From Propionibacterium acidifaciens DSM 21887 (lineage in GTDB: Bacteria > Actinomycetota > Actinomycetes > Propionibacteriales > Propionibacteriaceae): a DNA stretch of 52,771 nt. Location of the stretch: the NCBI RefSeq assembly GCF_000426605.1, contig NZ_AUFR01000020.1, positions 1 to 52,771 on the forward strand. Direction: 5' to 3'. Below the pieces are notes generated by a model. That model worked only from the letters and a program-made list of their open reading frames with translations, was not told the origin of the DNA and did not search any database. The translations under genes were made by a program, and so were the position numbers. Numbering within the stretch: position 1 is the stretch's first letter; every line of letters begins with the position of its first letter. This document shows positions 8,890 to 16,850 of this stretch, one piece after another.

Positions 8890-8891
8890 TC
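8813..8891. mobile_element. 79-bp MITE-like element
   Basis: Perfect 15-bp terminal inverted repeats: GAGGCTTATTCACAG at 8813-8827 and CTGTGAATAAGCCTC at 8877-8891. The interior is about 49 bases and non-coding. The ends match 13 of 15 bases of GAAGCTTATTCATAG at 52463-52477, the presumed left end of the IS at the window edge. The right arm overlaps the stop codon of the response regulator gene (TGA at 8892-8890). A transcription terminator is an alternative, but there is no T-tract. Confidence 0.6.
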
Positions 8892-9585
8892 ACTGGTGCC
8901 GCGAAGAGGCCTCCGAGAATTTGTAGCCGAGGCCGCGCACGGTGACGAGGAGCACGGGATGGGCGGGGTCCCGCTCGATCTTCCCGCGCAGCCGTTTCAC
9001 GTGGACGTCGAGCGTCTTCGTGTCGCCCACGTAGTCGGAGCCCCACACCCGGTCGATGAGCTGGGCCCGGGTCAGCACGCGCCCCGCGTTGCGGATGAGT
9101 TCCTCGAGCAGGTCGAATTCCTTGAGGGCCAGTTTCACCGCCCCGCCGCGGACCGTGACCTCGTGCCGCGTCACGTCCATGCGCACGCCGCCGGACTCGA
9201 GGACCTCGGGGACGGGCCCCTCCCCGTGCCGCCTGCGCAGGACGGCGTGGATCCTCGCCACCAGCTCGCGGTGGCTGAACGGTTTCGTCACGTAGTCGTC
9301 GGCGCCCAGCTCGAGGCCGAGCACCTTGTCGATCTCGGCGTCCCGGGCGGTGACCATGATGATCGGCACGTCGGCGCGGCGGCGCAGGGTGCGGCACACC
9401 TCGGTGCCGCTCACGCCGGGCATCATGAGGTCGAGCAGCACGAGGTCGGCGCCGTGCGCCTCGAAGTCGGCCAGCCCGAGCCGGCCGTCGGCCGCCCGAC
9501 CCACCTCGAAGCCCTCGCGGGAGAGCATGAAGGCCATCGCCTCGCGGTAGGACTGCTCGTCCTCGATGACCAGGATCCTCGTCAT
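8890..9585 (-). CDS. regX3: OmpR/PhoB-family response regulator (RegX3-like)
   Basis: Protein of 231 residues. The receiver domain (1-115) has the acidic pocket at IEDE (residues 7-10), the phosphoacceptor Asp52 in LLDLMMPG, and Lys in YVTKPF near residue 102. The C-terminal winged helix (about 130-225) has FDLLEELIRNAGRVLTRAQL and VWGSDYVGDTKTLDVHVKRLR and ends VRGLGYKF. With the adjacent kinase and divergent phoU it fits the SenX3-RegX3 phosphate-responsive system of actinobacteria. The stop codon falls at the edge of the MITE-like repeat, so the last residues (SEASSRHQ) may have been altered by that insertion. ATG 9585 overlaps the kinase stop by four bases (ATGA), implying coupled translation. 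Confidence 0.92.
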   Translation of the reverse strand: MTRILVIEDEQSYREAMAFMLSREGFEVGRAADGRLGLADFEAHGADLVLLDLMMPGVSGTEVCRTLRRRADVPIIMVTARDAEIDKVLGLELGADDYVTKPFSHRELVARIHAVLRRRHGEGPVPEVLESGGVRMDVTRHEVTVRGGAVKLALKEFDLLEELIRNAGRVLTRAQLIDRVWGSDYVGDTKTLDVHVKRLRGKIERDPAHPVLLVTVRGLGYKFSEASSRHQ

Positions 9586-10793
9586 GCGACCTCCTCCCGC
9601 CGCCCGGCGCCGTCACCGCGCCCGACCATGTCGTCGTGCCCGGTGCCGTCATTGTGCTCGACGGGGTCCACGAGCGCGGGCAGTCTCATCGTGAAGGTCG
9701 ATCCGCGGCCGGGGCGGCTCCACAGGCGGATGCCGCCGCCGTGCGCCACGGCGACGTGCTTGACGATCGACAGGCCCAGGCCGGTGCCGCCGTTCTCGCG
9801 CGAGCGCGCGTAGTCGACCCGGTAGAAGCGCTCGAAGATGCGCTCCTGGTCCTCCTCGCCGATGCCGATGCCGTTGTCCGTGACGGCGATGTCGACCCAG
9901 CGATCGCCGTCCTCGTCGACGTCCCTCACCGTGACGGCGACGCGGGCCCCGGGGTCGGAGTAGCTGATGGCGTTCTCCACCAGGTTCGACAGCGCCACGC
10001 GGAGCTGGTGCCGGTCCCCGATGACGCGCAGCCCCTCGTCGCCGGCGATCGAGAAGCTGATCCGGCGGGCCTGGCAGGCCTCCCTGGCGCGCCCTGCGGC
10101 GGTCTGGACGATCTCGTCGATGTCGACCGGCGCCGCGTCGCCGAGCGGATCGTCAGACTGCAGGCGGCCCAGCTCGATGATCTGCTGGACGAGCTCGCCC
10201 AGGCGGGTGCTCTCGACGAGCATGCGGCCGGCGAAGTGGCGCACCGCCTCGGGCTCGTCGGCCGCCTCCTGGACGGTCTCGGCGAGCACTTGGAGGGCCC
10301 CGACCGGGGTCTTGAGCTCATGGGAGATGTTGGCGACCAGATCGCGCTTGGACTCGTCCACCCGGATGAGGGCGCTGCGGTCGTCGCCGACGACGAGGAC
10401 GGCCTCGCGAGCCAGGGGCCGGATGCGCACCTGGAGCTGGCGGGAGGGGGCGTCGTCGGCGGCGCCCAGCATCACCTCCCGGTCCGCGCCCTCGCCGGTG
10501 CGCCGCGCGGCGCGTACGGCCTCGAGCACCTCGGCGATGCCGATGCGGGTGCCGCGCACGAGCCCGATGGTGCGGGCCGGGGCGTTCGCGTAGAGCAGTT
10601 CGTCGTGGGGGCCGGCGACGACGACGGGCTGGCGGAAGGCGTCGAGGACCTCGGGCACCTCGGGATCGACCACGGGCGGCGGCTCGGCCATGCGCACCCT
10701 GGCCCGGTGGCCCCAGGCGAGGACGAGCGCGAGCGCCGCTCCCACCATCGCGCCCAGCACGAAGCCGAGGAGCACTGTCACCACGGGACCCAC
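9582..10793 (-). CDS. senX3: Sensor histidine kinase (SenX3-like)
   Basis: Protein of 403 residues. There is one or two N-terminal membrane segments (residues 3-27), a PAS-like region (about 45-140) and then the HisKA domain with NISHELKTPVGAL (His158). The HATPase domain has the N box NLVENAISYS, G1 DNGIGIG, F box FERFYRVDYAR and G2 GGTGLGLSIV. The very short N-terminal segment without an outer sensory domain, followed by PAS, is the SenX3 layout. A PhoU-dependent input is therefore likely. The C-terminal 25 residues are charged and low in complexity. The start is GTG 10793. TAGAAT on the minus strand lies seven bases upstream, consistent with a leaderless message. Confidence 0.9.
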   Translation of the reverse strand: MGPVVTVLLGFVLGAMVGAALALVLAWGHRARVRMAEPPPVVDPEVPEVLDAFRQPVVVAGPHDELLYANAPARTIGLVRGTRIGIAEVLEAVRAARRTGEGADREVMLGAADDAPSRQLQVRIRPLAREAVLVVGDDRSALIRVDESKRDLVANISHELKTPVGALQVLAETVQEAADEPEAVRHFAGRMLVESTRLGELVQQIIELGRLQSDDPLGDAAPVDIDEIVQTAAGRAREACQARRISFSIAGDEGLRVIGDRHQLRVALSNLVENAISYSDPGARVAVTVRDVDEDGDRWVDIAVTDNGIGIGEEDQERIFERFYRVDYARSRENGGTGLGLSIVKHVAVAHGGGIRLWSRPGRGSTFTMRLPALVDPVEHNDGTGHDDMVGRGDGAGRREEVA

Positions 10794-10800
10794 GCGTGGA

Positions 10801-10806
10801 ATTCTA
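10801..10806 (-). promoter_or_regulatory. -10 box of senX3, likely leaderless
   Basis: TAGAAT on the minus strand with seven bases to the GTG start at 10793 and no ribosome site between. It lies back to back with the phoU promoter. Confidence 0.45.
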
Positions 10807-10840
10807 CGGGAGCGCCGTGGCGCCGCGCCCGGCCGCCGTC

Positions 10841-10869
10841 TTGGCTGCGCCCGCGGGGAATGCGAGACT
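10841..10869 (+). promoter_or_regulatory. Predicted phoU promoter
   Basis: TTGGCT (10841-10846) and GAGACT (10864-10869) are separated by 17 bases. The expected start leaves a leader of about 45 bases with GGAGGAG before the ATG at 10921. Confidence 0.4.
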
Positions 10870-10920
10870 GGCGGGGTACGGCGCGACCGAGCGGGCGGCC
10901 CGACGCGCGGAGGAGGGATG

Positions 10921-11586
10921 ATGGCGGAGTCCTACCACTCCGAGCTGGACGAGATCGTCCACGAGCTCGTGACCATGTCGGACTCGGTGCGCGTCGCCGT
11001 GCGCGACGCCACCAGGGCCCTCCTCGAGGCCGACGCCTCCATCGCCGAGCGCGTGATGAGCGGGGACGCCCGCATCGATGCCATGCACGACCGGCTCGAG
11101 CACCGCTGCTTCAGCCTGCTCGCCCGCTCCACGCCGGTGGCCGGCGAGCTGCGCACCATCGTCGCCGCCATGCAGGTCATCGCCGACATCGGCCGCACCG
11201 GCGACCTGGCGGCCCACGTCGCCGAGATCGCGCGCATGCGCTACCCCGAGCACGCCGTGCCCGAGCCGCTCGTGCCGAACTTCACGCGCATGTCGCAGGT
11301 CGCCCAGGAGATGGTCGGCAAGGCCGGCCGCACGCTGCTGGAGCGCGACACCGACGCCGCGGCGACCCTGGCCGGCGAGGACGACGAGATGGACGAGCTG
11401 CGCAACGAGCAGTTCCGCCTCATCGCCTCGGACGACTGGACGTTCGGCGCCGAGACGGCCGTCGACACGGCCCTGCTCGGCCGCTACTACGAGCGCATCG
11501 CCGACCACGCCGTGGCGATGGGCGGGCGCATCATCTACGTCATCACCGGCGAGGCGCCCGAGGGCGAGGACTGGCCCACCACCTGA
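10921..11586 (+). CDS. phoU: Phosphate transport regulator PhoU
   Basis: Protein of 221 residues, all helical, with two PhoU repeats. Typical features are FHSELDEI-type start YHSELDEIVHELVTM, the metal-binding acidic motif in ASIAERVMSGDARIDAMHDRLE (about 40-60), AGELRTIVAAMQVIADIGRTGDLA (about 75-98), and in repeat two DDEMDELRNEQFR and YYERIADHAVAMGGRIIYV. PhoU links the Pst phosphate transporter to the SenX3-type kinase and represses it when phosphate is plentiful. Its divergent position next to senX3-regX3 supports that role. Two ATGs stand in tandem (10918, 10921). The second is preferred because GGAGGAG is then correctly spaced. Confidence 0.93.
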   Translation: MAESYHSELDEIVHELVTMSDSVRVAVRDATRALLEADASIAERVMSGDARIDAMHDRLEHRCFSLLARSTPVAGELRTIVAAMQVIADIGRTGDLAAHVAEIARMRYPEHAVPEPLVPNFTRMSQVAQEMVGKAGRTLLERDTDAAATLAGEDDEMDELRNEQFRLIASDDWTFGAETAVDTALLGRYYERIADHAVAMGGRIIYVITGEAPEGEDWPTT

Positions 11587-11647
11587 GGGCGGCGCGCCGC
11601 CCGTCCCACTCCGACGAGCAGGAGCGGCGGGGACGAGAGCGGGCCCC

Positions 11648-11690
11648 GGCCCCTGAAAATGGCTCACGGGAACCCGATGAGCCAGGGGCC
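11648..11690. terminator. Bidirectional hairpin between convergent genes
   Basis: GGCCCC (11648-11653) pairs with GGGGCC (11685-11690). Inside it, TGGCTCA (11660-11666) pairs with TGAGCCA (11678-11684), leaving TGAAAA as a bulge. It ends exactly at the stop of the minus-strand gene at 11691 and lies 60 bases past phoU. There is no strong T-tract. Confidence 0.55.
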
Positions 11691-12960
11691 TCAAGAATCC
11701 TGCGGTCCCTCCCCACGAACCGGCACGGGCGGCCGGCCCGGACCCACGCCCCACGGGTCGCATCGCAGGCGCAAGAACCAGCCGCGCAGTCGTCTCCAGG
11801 GATTCTCACAGTCCTCGATGCCCTCCGAATCGTATTCAACCCCGCATCGGACGGCGAGCTCCTTCAGCGCAGAGATCTCGGAGGAAACGATCCTCCCGTC
11901 CACAGCAGCGGCCACCACGGCAGCATCGTGGAGAGCCTTTTTCGCGCCCTCGAGGGAGTCGATCCTCCTCCACACCATCGATTCATCGAGCTCGACGGGC
12001 TCGCGGAGCTCCTTCAGCAGGGACTCGTCGCAACCCGCCTTCTTCATGGCTTCGGTGACGTGGTGAAGAAGCAGGAGCTCATCATCCTTGGCGCACCCGT
12101 CCACTCGCATGACCAGCCAGAGCACCCAGACCAACTCCTCGCGTGCATCCGTACTGGAGACCAGACGCGAGGCCGCCTCGCGGATTCTGGCCTCCTTCCT
12201 GAGGATCTCCTTGGCCTGGTCGCCCACGACCCTGGTCGTCCAGCGGTTCACAAGGACTGCCGTCGGCACGCCCACAATGGGAATGCCGAACTTGATGATG
12301 TTCCGTTGAAGCAGGTGCTTCCCGACGATCGGCAGACCCTTGACCATCGCCAATCTCTGTCCACTGAACATCTTCTTCAGGACCGGACGCACCACGGCGG
12401 GCGTGAACTTGAGAGTCGCGTTGCCACCCGTCTCGCCGACTCTGATCGCGAAGGCGATCCTGACGGGTTTCCACATGTCATCAGGATCCTCGATGTCGAG
12501 AGGGACTCCGTGGAGAACAGCGATGTCATGGGCCATGCGCAGTTGAAGATACGTCGTGTACGACATGTCCACCACGAAGCCGACCCCCACCCGTCGGAAG
12601 AGTCAGCGGCGAAGCCGCACCCCCGGACCCGATGGTCGCCGCGACCGCACCGTTGTAGGCCGCGGCGCTGAGGCCGCCCTCAATGCCGGCATAATTGGCC
12701 GCCATCCGGACACGAGCGTCGACGACAGCATCAGCCGGAAGATCAGGGTACTTCTCCCGGAAACATGCAGCATCCACCTCCTGCACGTACCCGTCGAGGG
12801 AGAACGCCAACAGCTTGACGAACCATGTACCCTGACGCGGATCGCCCATCGAGAGGTTTCCGACGAATCCCCGGATCCGTTCGATCTCCTTTCTGACGAA
12901 ACTCTCATCAGCCTCGGCTGACCCATCGTGGATGTCCTGCTCAGCGCTGAACCTCATCAT
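11691..12960 (-). pseudogene. EcsC/TerB-like protein, frameshifted
   Basis: Two open frames join into one protein of about 420 residues. The N-terminal part from ATG 12960 (GGAGGG just upstream) reads MMRFSAEQDIHD through SPLTLPTGG. The second frame continues GVGFVVDMSYTTYLQLRMAHDIAVLHG to the stop at 11691. The change falls in a G5 run (minus strand, about 12583-12587). With four G the frames join exactly. The middle resembles EcsC-like proteins (an LPTGG-VGF block followed by a segment of the YLQLRMAHDIAVLHG kind). Residues about 250-370 resemble a TerB-type helical domain (LVMRVDGCAKDDELLLLHHV and VAAAVDGRIVSSEISALKEL). Function is unknown. The shift could be real inactivation, slippage or a base-call error. 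GC is visibly lower than in the neighbours, which suggests acquired DNA. Confidence 0.6.
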
Positions 12961-13447
12961 GCCCTCCATCGAGTGTCGACGACAGAGGATTGGAGCATGG
13001 GACCGATGCTCCAGGTCCCCGGGGCCGGCCCGTTGCACGTCGCGTGCGGTGCGCTTGACGCCGAGGCCTGTTCCCAGGAAACTGGCCCGAGGAGGACGTC
13101 CCCCCGGCCAGAACGCCCTCCTCGAGGATCGTGAATGCCCCTCATGACCTCCCACGAGCAACGTCGGACGCGGGCGAGCAGATCGGGATCATCCACGAAC
13201 GGCACCCCAACCGGATCCCCGTGAATCGGTCTCGCCGCATCGTGTCCTGCCGGGTGATCCGGAATGCGGATCCGCCGACGTCTCGGGTCCCGCGAGCGCA
13301 TCGCCCCACCGCGAGGACGCAACGAGGAGTGGAGGCTCGCCCCGAGGAGCCCTCCGGAGGCGCCATCCCATTGTCGCAGCCTCGTCCGCCGGTGTCGTGG
13401 CCACGCCTCGCGATGCATGACATGGGGGGCCGCCATCCCCGGGCCCC
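12961..13447. other. Intergenic stretch, no convincing gene
   Basis: Open frames exist on both strands over these 487 bases, but none matches a family or has convincing codon use. A minus-strand reading near 13150-13240 (VPFVDDPDLLARVRRCSWEVM) looks protein-like for about 25 codons and may be a remnant. A GAGGCCTGTTCCCAGG block near 13063 resembles the start of the dispersed repeat described at 2740 and 37062. Confidence 0.4.
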
Positions 13448-14287
13448 TCAGGACTCGCGCGGCCGGAACTTCCGCTCGCGCTCCTTCTCGATGACTTCTC
13501 GCTCCATCTCGACGATCTGGTTCTCGAGGTACTGGCCGCCGGGGACGTGGCGTAGCACGCGGCGGCCGCTGTGACGGCCGAGCGTCGCGCGCGCCTTCCA
13601 CAGGGCCTCGGCGATCGTCATGTCGGCGGGCTCGGTGACCTTCATCGACATGCGCGAACCGGGCACGAGGACGACCTCGGCGCCGGCGAGCTCGGCGCAG
13701 GAGACGTCGTCGGTGAACCGCTCGCCGGCCGCGGCCATGCGCTCGTGCGCGGCGAGGATGACGTCGAGGGGGAAGCCCTGGGGCGTCTGCACGGCGCGCA
13801 GGGTGGAGCGGTCGATCGGGGCGCTGCGGCCCGGATCGTCCACGGAGCGCATCGAGTCGACGACGTCGACGACGGGGGCGACGGCCTCGGCGCCGCCCCG
13901 GACGGCCCCGATGACGGCCTCGACGACATGGGCGGGCACCATGGGCCGCACGGCGTCGTGGATGAGGACGACCTCGGCGCCGCTCAGCTCCGGGTCGTCG
14001 CGGATGAATCTCAGCCCGTTGCGGGCGGACTCCTGACGGCTCGCGCCGCCGGGCACCTGGACGACGGGGATCGGCAGGGCCGCCTTCGTCAGCCCCAGCT
14101 CCCTGGCCGCCTTGTCGTTCACGACGACGACGGCGTGCGTGCAGCCGCCGGCGGCCATGGCCTCGATCGACATGTTCATCAGCGCGTGGCCCGTGATCTT
14201 GAGCGCCGGCTTCGACACCGACCCCCCGTACCGGACCCCCAGGCCCGCACCCAGGATGACGGCGACCACCGGCTGTGACATGGCCAT
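13448..14287 (-). CDS. ispD: 2-C-methyl-D-erythritol 4-phosphate cytidylyltransferase
   Basis: Protein of 279 residues. It transfers CMP to methylerythritol phosphate in the MEP pathway. The nucleotide-binding start VVAVILGAGLGVRYGGSVSKPAL carries the Gly-rich loop, Arg and Lys. VQVPGGASRQESARNGLRF, VLIHDAVRPMVP and RAVQTPQGFPLDVI follow in the family order. The C-terminus has an extra charged tail of about 40 residues (from GRRVLRHVPGGQYLENQIVE) that is not part of the usual fold. Its function is unknown. Two ATGs are possible (14287 and 14281). The leader of this gene is shared back to back with the operator-rich region of the polyol cluster. Confidence 0.88.
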   Translation of the reverse strand: MAMSQPVVAVILGAGLGVRYGGSVSKPALKITGHALMNMSIEAMAAGGCTHAVVVVNDKAARELGLTKAALPIPVVQVPGGASRQESARNGLRFIRDDPELSGAEVVLIHDAVRPMVPAHVVEAVIGAVRGGAEAVAPVVDVVDSMRSVDDPGRSAPIDRSTLRAVQTPQGFPLDVILAAHERMAAAGERFTDDVSCAELAGAEVVLVPGSRMSMKVTEPADMTIAEALWKARATLGRHSGRRVLRHVPGGQYLENQIVEMEREVIEKERERKFRPRES

Positions 14288-14373
14288 GAGTCTGCCACAG
14301 GACGGGCCCGCCCACCGGCCGCACCGGCGATCACGGCCCGGCGAGGAACCGCGTCTGCACACAATCCCGCTAT

Positions 14374-14387
14374 TGCAAAACTTTGTG
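14374..14387 (+). promoter_or_regulatory. Operator-like site 1 of the polyol cluster
   Basis: TGCAAAACTTTGTG, a slightly degenerate form of the TGCAA-N4-TTGCA palindrome. It lies in an AT-rich island of about 90 bases within 70%-plus GC DNA. Confidence 0.45.
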
Positions 14388-14434
14388 CGTTGTGAGAACA
14401 TCGGGTCGTTCATATGCATACTTTCTCAATTTTA

Positions 14435-14448
14435 TGCAATTTTTTGCA
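14435..14448 (+). promoter_or_regulatory. Operator-like site 2 of the polyol cluster
   Basis: TGCAATTTTTTGCA, a perfect TGCAA-N4-TTGCA palindrome, 20 bases before the ATG of the first gene (14468). GGAAAGG follows as ribosome site. It probably binds the SorC-type regulator encoded at 22988. Confidence 0.55.
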
Positions 14449-14467
14449 CACATGGAAAGGCAGGACC

Positions 14468-15172
14468 ATGAGCGCAGCAACGACGCAGCCCGTCACCGGA
14501 CCGTTCCTCATCGTCAACCCGAAGGCCCACCTCGGCGGCTCCGAGACCCTCCGGCTGGCCCTGCTCACCGACGAGCTGGCCGCCCGGTTCGACATCGACG
14601 TCCTCTTCACCGCCCAGCACGTCGACCTGCGCATGGTCGCCGGGCGCACCGGGCGCCTGTGCGTGACCGCCCAGCACATGGACCCGATCACCCCGGGCCG
14701 CGGCATGGGCCGCATCCTCCCCGAATCGCTCGTCGAGGCGGGCGCCCGGGCCGTCGTCCTCAACCACGCCGAGCACCCGCTCCCGCTGGCCGTTCTCGAC
14801 GCCACGATGGAGAGGGCCCGCCAGGTCGGCCTGGCCACGGTCGTCTGCGCCGACACCGACGCCCAGTGCCGGGCCGTCGCCGCCATGGGCCCCGATGTCA
14901 TGATCTGCGAGCCGACGGCCTCGATCGGCACCGGCCGGATGGACGCCGGCGACTACGTCGAGCGCACCACGCGGATCGTCAAGGACGCCGACCCGGGCAT
15001 CCTCGTCATCCAGGCCGCCGGCGTGACCGGCGCAGCCGACATCGCCCGCGTGCTCGACCAGGGCGCCGACGGCTCCGGGGGCACGAGCGGCATCGTCAAG
15101 CACCCCGACTGGCGCCGGGTGCTCACCGAGATGTTCACGGCCCTCGCCGCGCACAGGGACGCCCTCCCCTGA
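14468..15172 (+). CDS. Triose-phosphate isomerase family protein, archaeal type
   Basis: Protein of 234 residues, shorter than bacterial TIM (about 250) and patterned like the archaeal type. It has NPKAH (Lys19), the block FTAQHVDLRMVAG, TAQHMDPITPGRGMGRILPESL, the catalytic His100 in VVLNHAEHPL, and Glu148 in CEPTASIGTGRM. The phosphate-binding end reads VIQAAGVTGAADI and DGSGGTSGIVKH. All catalytic residues of a triose- or tetrose-phosphate isomerase are therefore present. In this cluster it more likely isomerises a phosphorylated intermediate of polyol breakdown than serves central glycolysis. TIM homologues act on erythrulose phosphate in erythritol pathways. Substrate unknown. It is the first gene of the operator-controlled unit and precedes the aldolase by 46 bases. 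Confidence 0.8.
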   Translation: MSAATTQPVTGPFLIVNPKAHLGGSETLRLALLTDELAARFDIDVLFTAQHVDLRMVAGRTGRLCVTAQHMDPITPGRGMGRILPESLVEAGARAVVLNHAEHPLPLAVLDATMERARQVGLATVVCADTDAQCRAVAAMGPDVMICEPTASIGTGRMDAGDYVERTTRIVKDADPGILVIQAAGVTGAADIARVLDQGADGSGGTSGIVKHPDWRRVLTEMFTALAAHRDALP

Positions 15173-15218
15173 ACCCGGCCCGGCAGGGGCCGCGACCCGC
15201 CTCACCCAAGGAATCCTC

Positions 15219-16067
15219 ATGATCATCGGTCTTCCCGCCGCGCTCGAGTACGCCGAGCGGAACGGCATCGGCCTCGCCGCCATCAACACGCCCTTCTTCG
15301 AGGGACTGCTCGGCGTCATCGACGTCGCCGAGCGCACCGACGTCCCCGTCATTCTGCAGTTCGCCCAGGTGCACGAGTCCATCGTCGCCATCGAGGACAT
15401 GGGCCCGGCGATGGTCGAGCTGGCCCGCCGCTCCAGCGCCCCGTTCGTCCTGCACGTCGACCACGGCTTCGACATCGACTACATCCGCAAGGGCCTCGAC
15501 ATCGGCTTCACCTCGGCCATGATCGACGGCTCGAAGCTCGCCTACGACGAGAACGTCCGCGTCACCCGCGAGGTCGTCGAGCTGGCCGCCGAGCGCGGCG
15601 CCGGCGTCGAGGGCGAGATCGGCGTCATGACCGGCAACGAGAACGGCGACCCCGACCAGGGCGTCGCCGACGCCGCCCTGTACACCGACCCGCAGGCGGC
15701 CGCCGACTTCGTGCGGGCCACCGGCGTCACCGCACTGGCCGCCTCGTTCGGCACCGTCCACGGCGTCTACCGGCGCAAGCCGAAGCTGAACTACGAGCTC
15801 ATCACCCGGCTGCGGGAGGCGACCGGGGTGCCGATCGTCATGCACGGCGGGTCGGGGCTGGAACCGCAGGAGTACCAGGAGTGCATCCGTCACGGCGTGC
15901 GCAAGATCAACTACTACACCTACTCGGCGAAGGCCGCCTACGACGCCTGCCCGCCGCTCGTCGAGGACCCCGACGTCATCCTCTTCTCCGATCTCGCCCG
16001 GGCGGCGCGCAGAGCCGTCGAGGAGGACGCCCAGAGGTTCATCGACGTCCTCAGGGCCACGGCCTGA
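15219..16067 (+). CDS. Class II fructose-bisphosphate aldolase family protein
   Basis: Protein of 282 residues, the usual length for class II ketose-bisphosphate aldolases. Zinc and catalytic residues are in LHVDHGFD (His79, Asp81, His82), with further ligands in GTVHGVYRRKPKLNY and IVMHGGSGLEP. The phosphate-binding region reads INYYTYSAKAAYDA. The family also includes tagatose-bisphosphate and other ketose-phosphate aldolases, so the substrate cannot be read from sequence. Its product would be triose phosphate or a short aldehyde phosphate, matching the adjacent TIM-like isomerase. The ATG follows AAGGAATCC. The next gene starts 27 bases after the stop. Confidence 0.88.
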   Translation: MIIGLPAALEYAERNGIGLAAINTPFFEGLLGVIDVAERTDVPVILQFAQVHESIVAIEDMGPAMVELARRSSAPFVLHVDHGFDIDYIRKGLDIGFTSAMIDGSKLAYDENVRVTREVVELAAERGAGVEGEIGVMTGNENGDPDQGVADAALYTDPQAAADFVRATGVTALAASFGTVHGVYRRKPKLNYELITRLREATGVPIVMHGGSGLEPQEYQECIRHGVRKINYYTYSAKAAYDACPPLVEDPDVILFSDLARAARRAVEEDAQRFIDVLRATA

Positions 16068-16094
16068 ACCCCCGGAACCACGAGGAGGAGCACC

Positions 16095-16625
16095 ATGACC
16101 GTCTTCCACGCAGCGCTGGCCCTGGAGTCCCACGGCGGGACGCCGAGCTTCCTCGACGTCACCGGCCAGGTGCGCGGGGCCATCGCCGCCTCGGGCATCG
16201 GCAACGGCATCGTCGCGGTGATGAGCCCCCACACGACCTGCTCGGTGTACTACGACGAGTGGGCGCACGACACGGTCGAGGACGGCTCGGACTTCCTCCA
16301 GCACGACCTCAACCGCGTCCTGGGCCTCATCTGCCCCGACCAGACGCGGTTCCCGCCCTCCGACGGCTACTCCTACCCCGGCACCAGGCACTTCGAGGAG
16401 GTCGAGAGCTGGCCGAGCGCCGAGGAGTACCTGCCGGGCGGCGACCGCAGCGCCCTGCTCAACGCCGACGCGCACCTCAAGGCGTCGATCGTCGGCTCCT
16501 CGCAGACCTTCCCGCTCATCGACGGCGAACTCGGGTTCGGCGTCACCGGCTACATCTTCTTCGTCGACTGGGACCGCGACCGGCCCCGCACACGGACCTG
16601 CCGGGTCACGGTCATCGGCGAGTGA
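16095..16625 (+). CDS. YjbQ (UPF0047) family protein
   Basis: Protein of 176 residues. The family pattern is clear: VTGQVRGAIAASGIGNGIVAVMSPHTTCSVYYDEW near residues 22-55, NADAHLKASIVGSSQTFPLIDGEL near 128-152, and YIFFVDWDRDRPRTRTCRVTVIGE at the end. Family members (often labelled secondary thiamine-phosphate synthase) form trimers and bind metal through conserved His residues. A weak thiamine-phosphate synthase activity is reported for the E. coli protein, but the true role is unclear. Its place between an aldolase and PTS genes suggests a task in the polyol pathway, such as a phosphatase-, lactonase- or synthase-like step. That is inference only. Confidence 0.85.
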   Translation: MTVFHAALALESHGGTPSFLDVTGQVRGAIAASGIGNGIVAVMSPHTTCSVYYDEWAHDTVEDGSDFLQHDLNRVLGLICPDQTRFPPSDGYSYPGTRHFEEVESWPSAEEYLPGGDRSALLNADAHLKASIVGSSQTFPLIDGELGFGVTGYIFFVDWDRDRPRTRTCRVTVIGE

Positions 16626-16647
16626 AAGGACGAACCCCTGCCATGAA

Positions 16648-16663
16648 ATGCAAATAATTGCAT
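16648..16663 (+). promoter_or_regulatory. Operator-like site 3, before ptsH
   Basis: ATGCAAATAATTGCAT, an 8-bp-arm palindrome containing TGCAA-N4-TTGCA, the same core as at 14435-14448. A half site TTGCAT and a -10-like TATACT (16684-16689) follow. The region is AT-rich, like the first operator region. It probably controls a second transcript starting before the HPr gene. Confidence 0.6.
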
Positions 16664-16850
16664 TCATTTGACTTTTAATTGCATATACTGTGGCGCTCAT
16701 GTCACCATGAGCCGAGTCGTCCGGACCCGGTGCCGAGTCCGGCGACCGACCGGTTGGCGTCCAGTCCATCGAACACCGCTCCCCACGCCGTCGGCCCGGC
16801 TCACCGGGCAGACACCGCCGTCCAGAGAATCCACCGAAGTGAGGCCAATG

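Noticed and set aside
13142-13423. Minus-strand frame of 93 codons between the EcsC-like relic and ispD
   Set aside because: No family pattern, poor codon use and no clear ribosome site. Only a short protein-like stretch near 13200 in another frame.
16668-16689. TTGACT and TATACT as a paired promoter for ptsH
   Set aside because: The spacing is only 10 bases. TATACT may be a -10 but TTGACT cannot be its -35.
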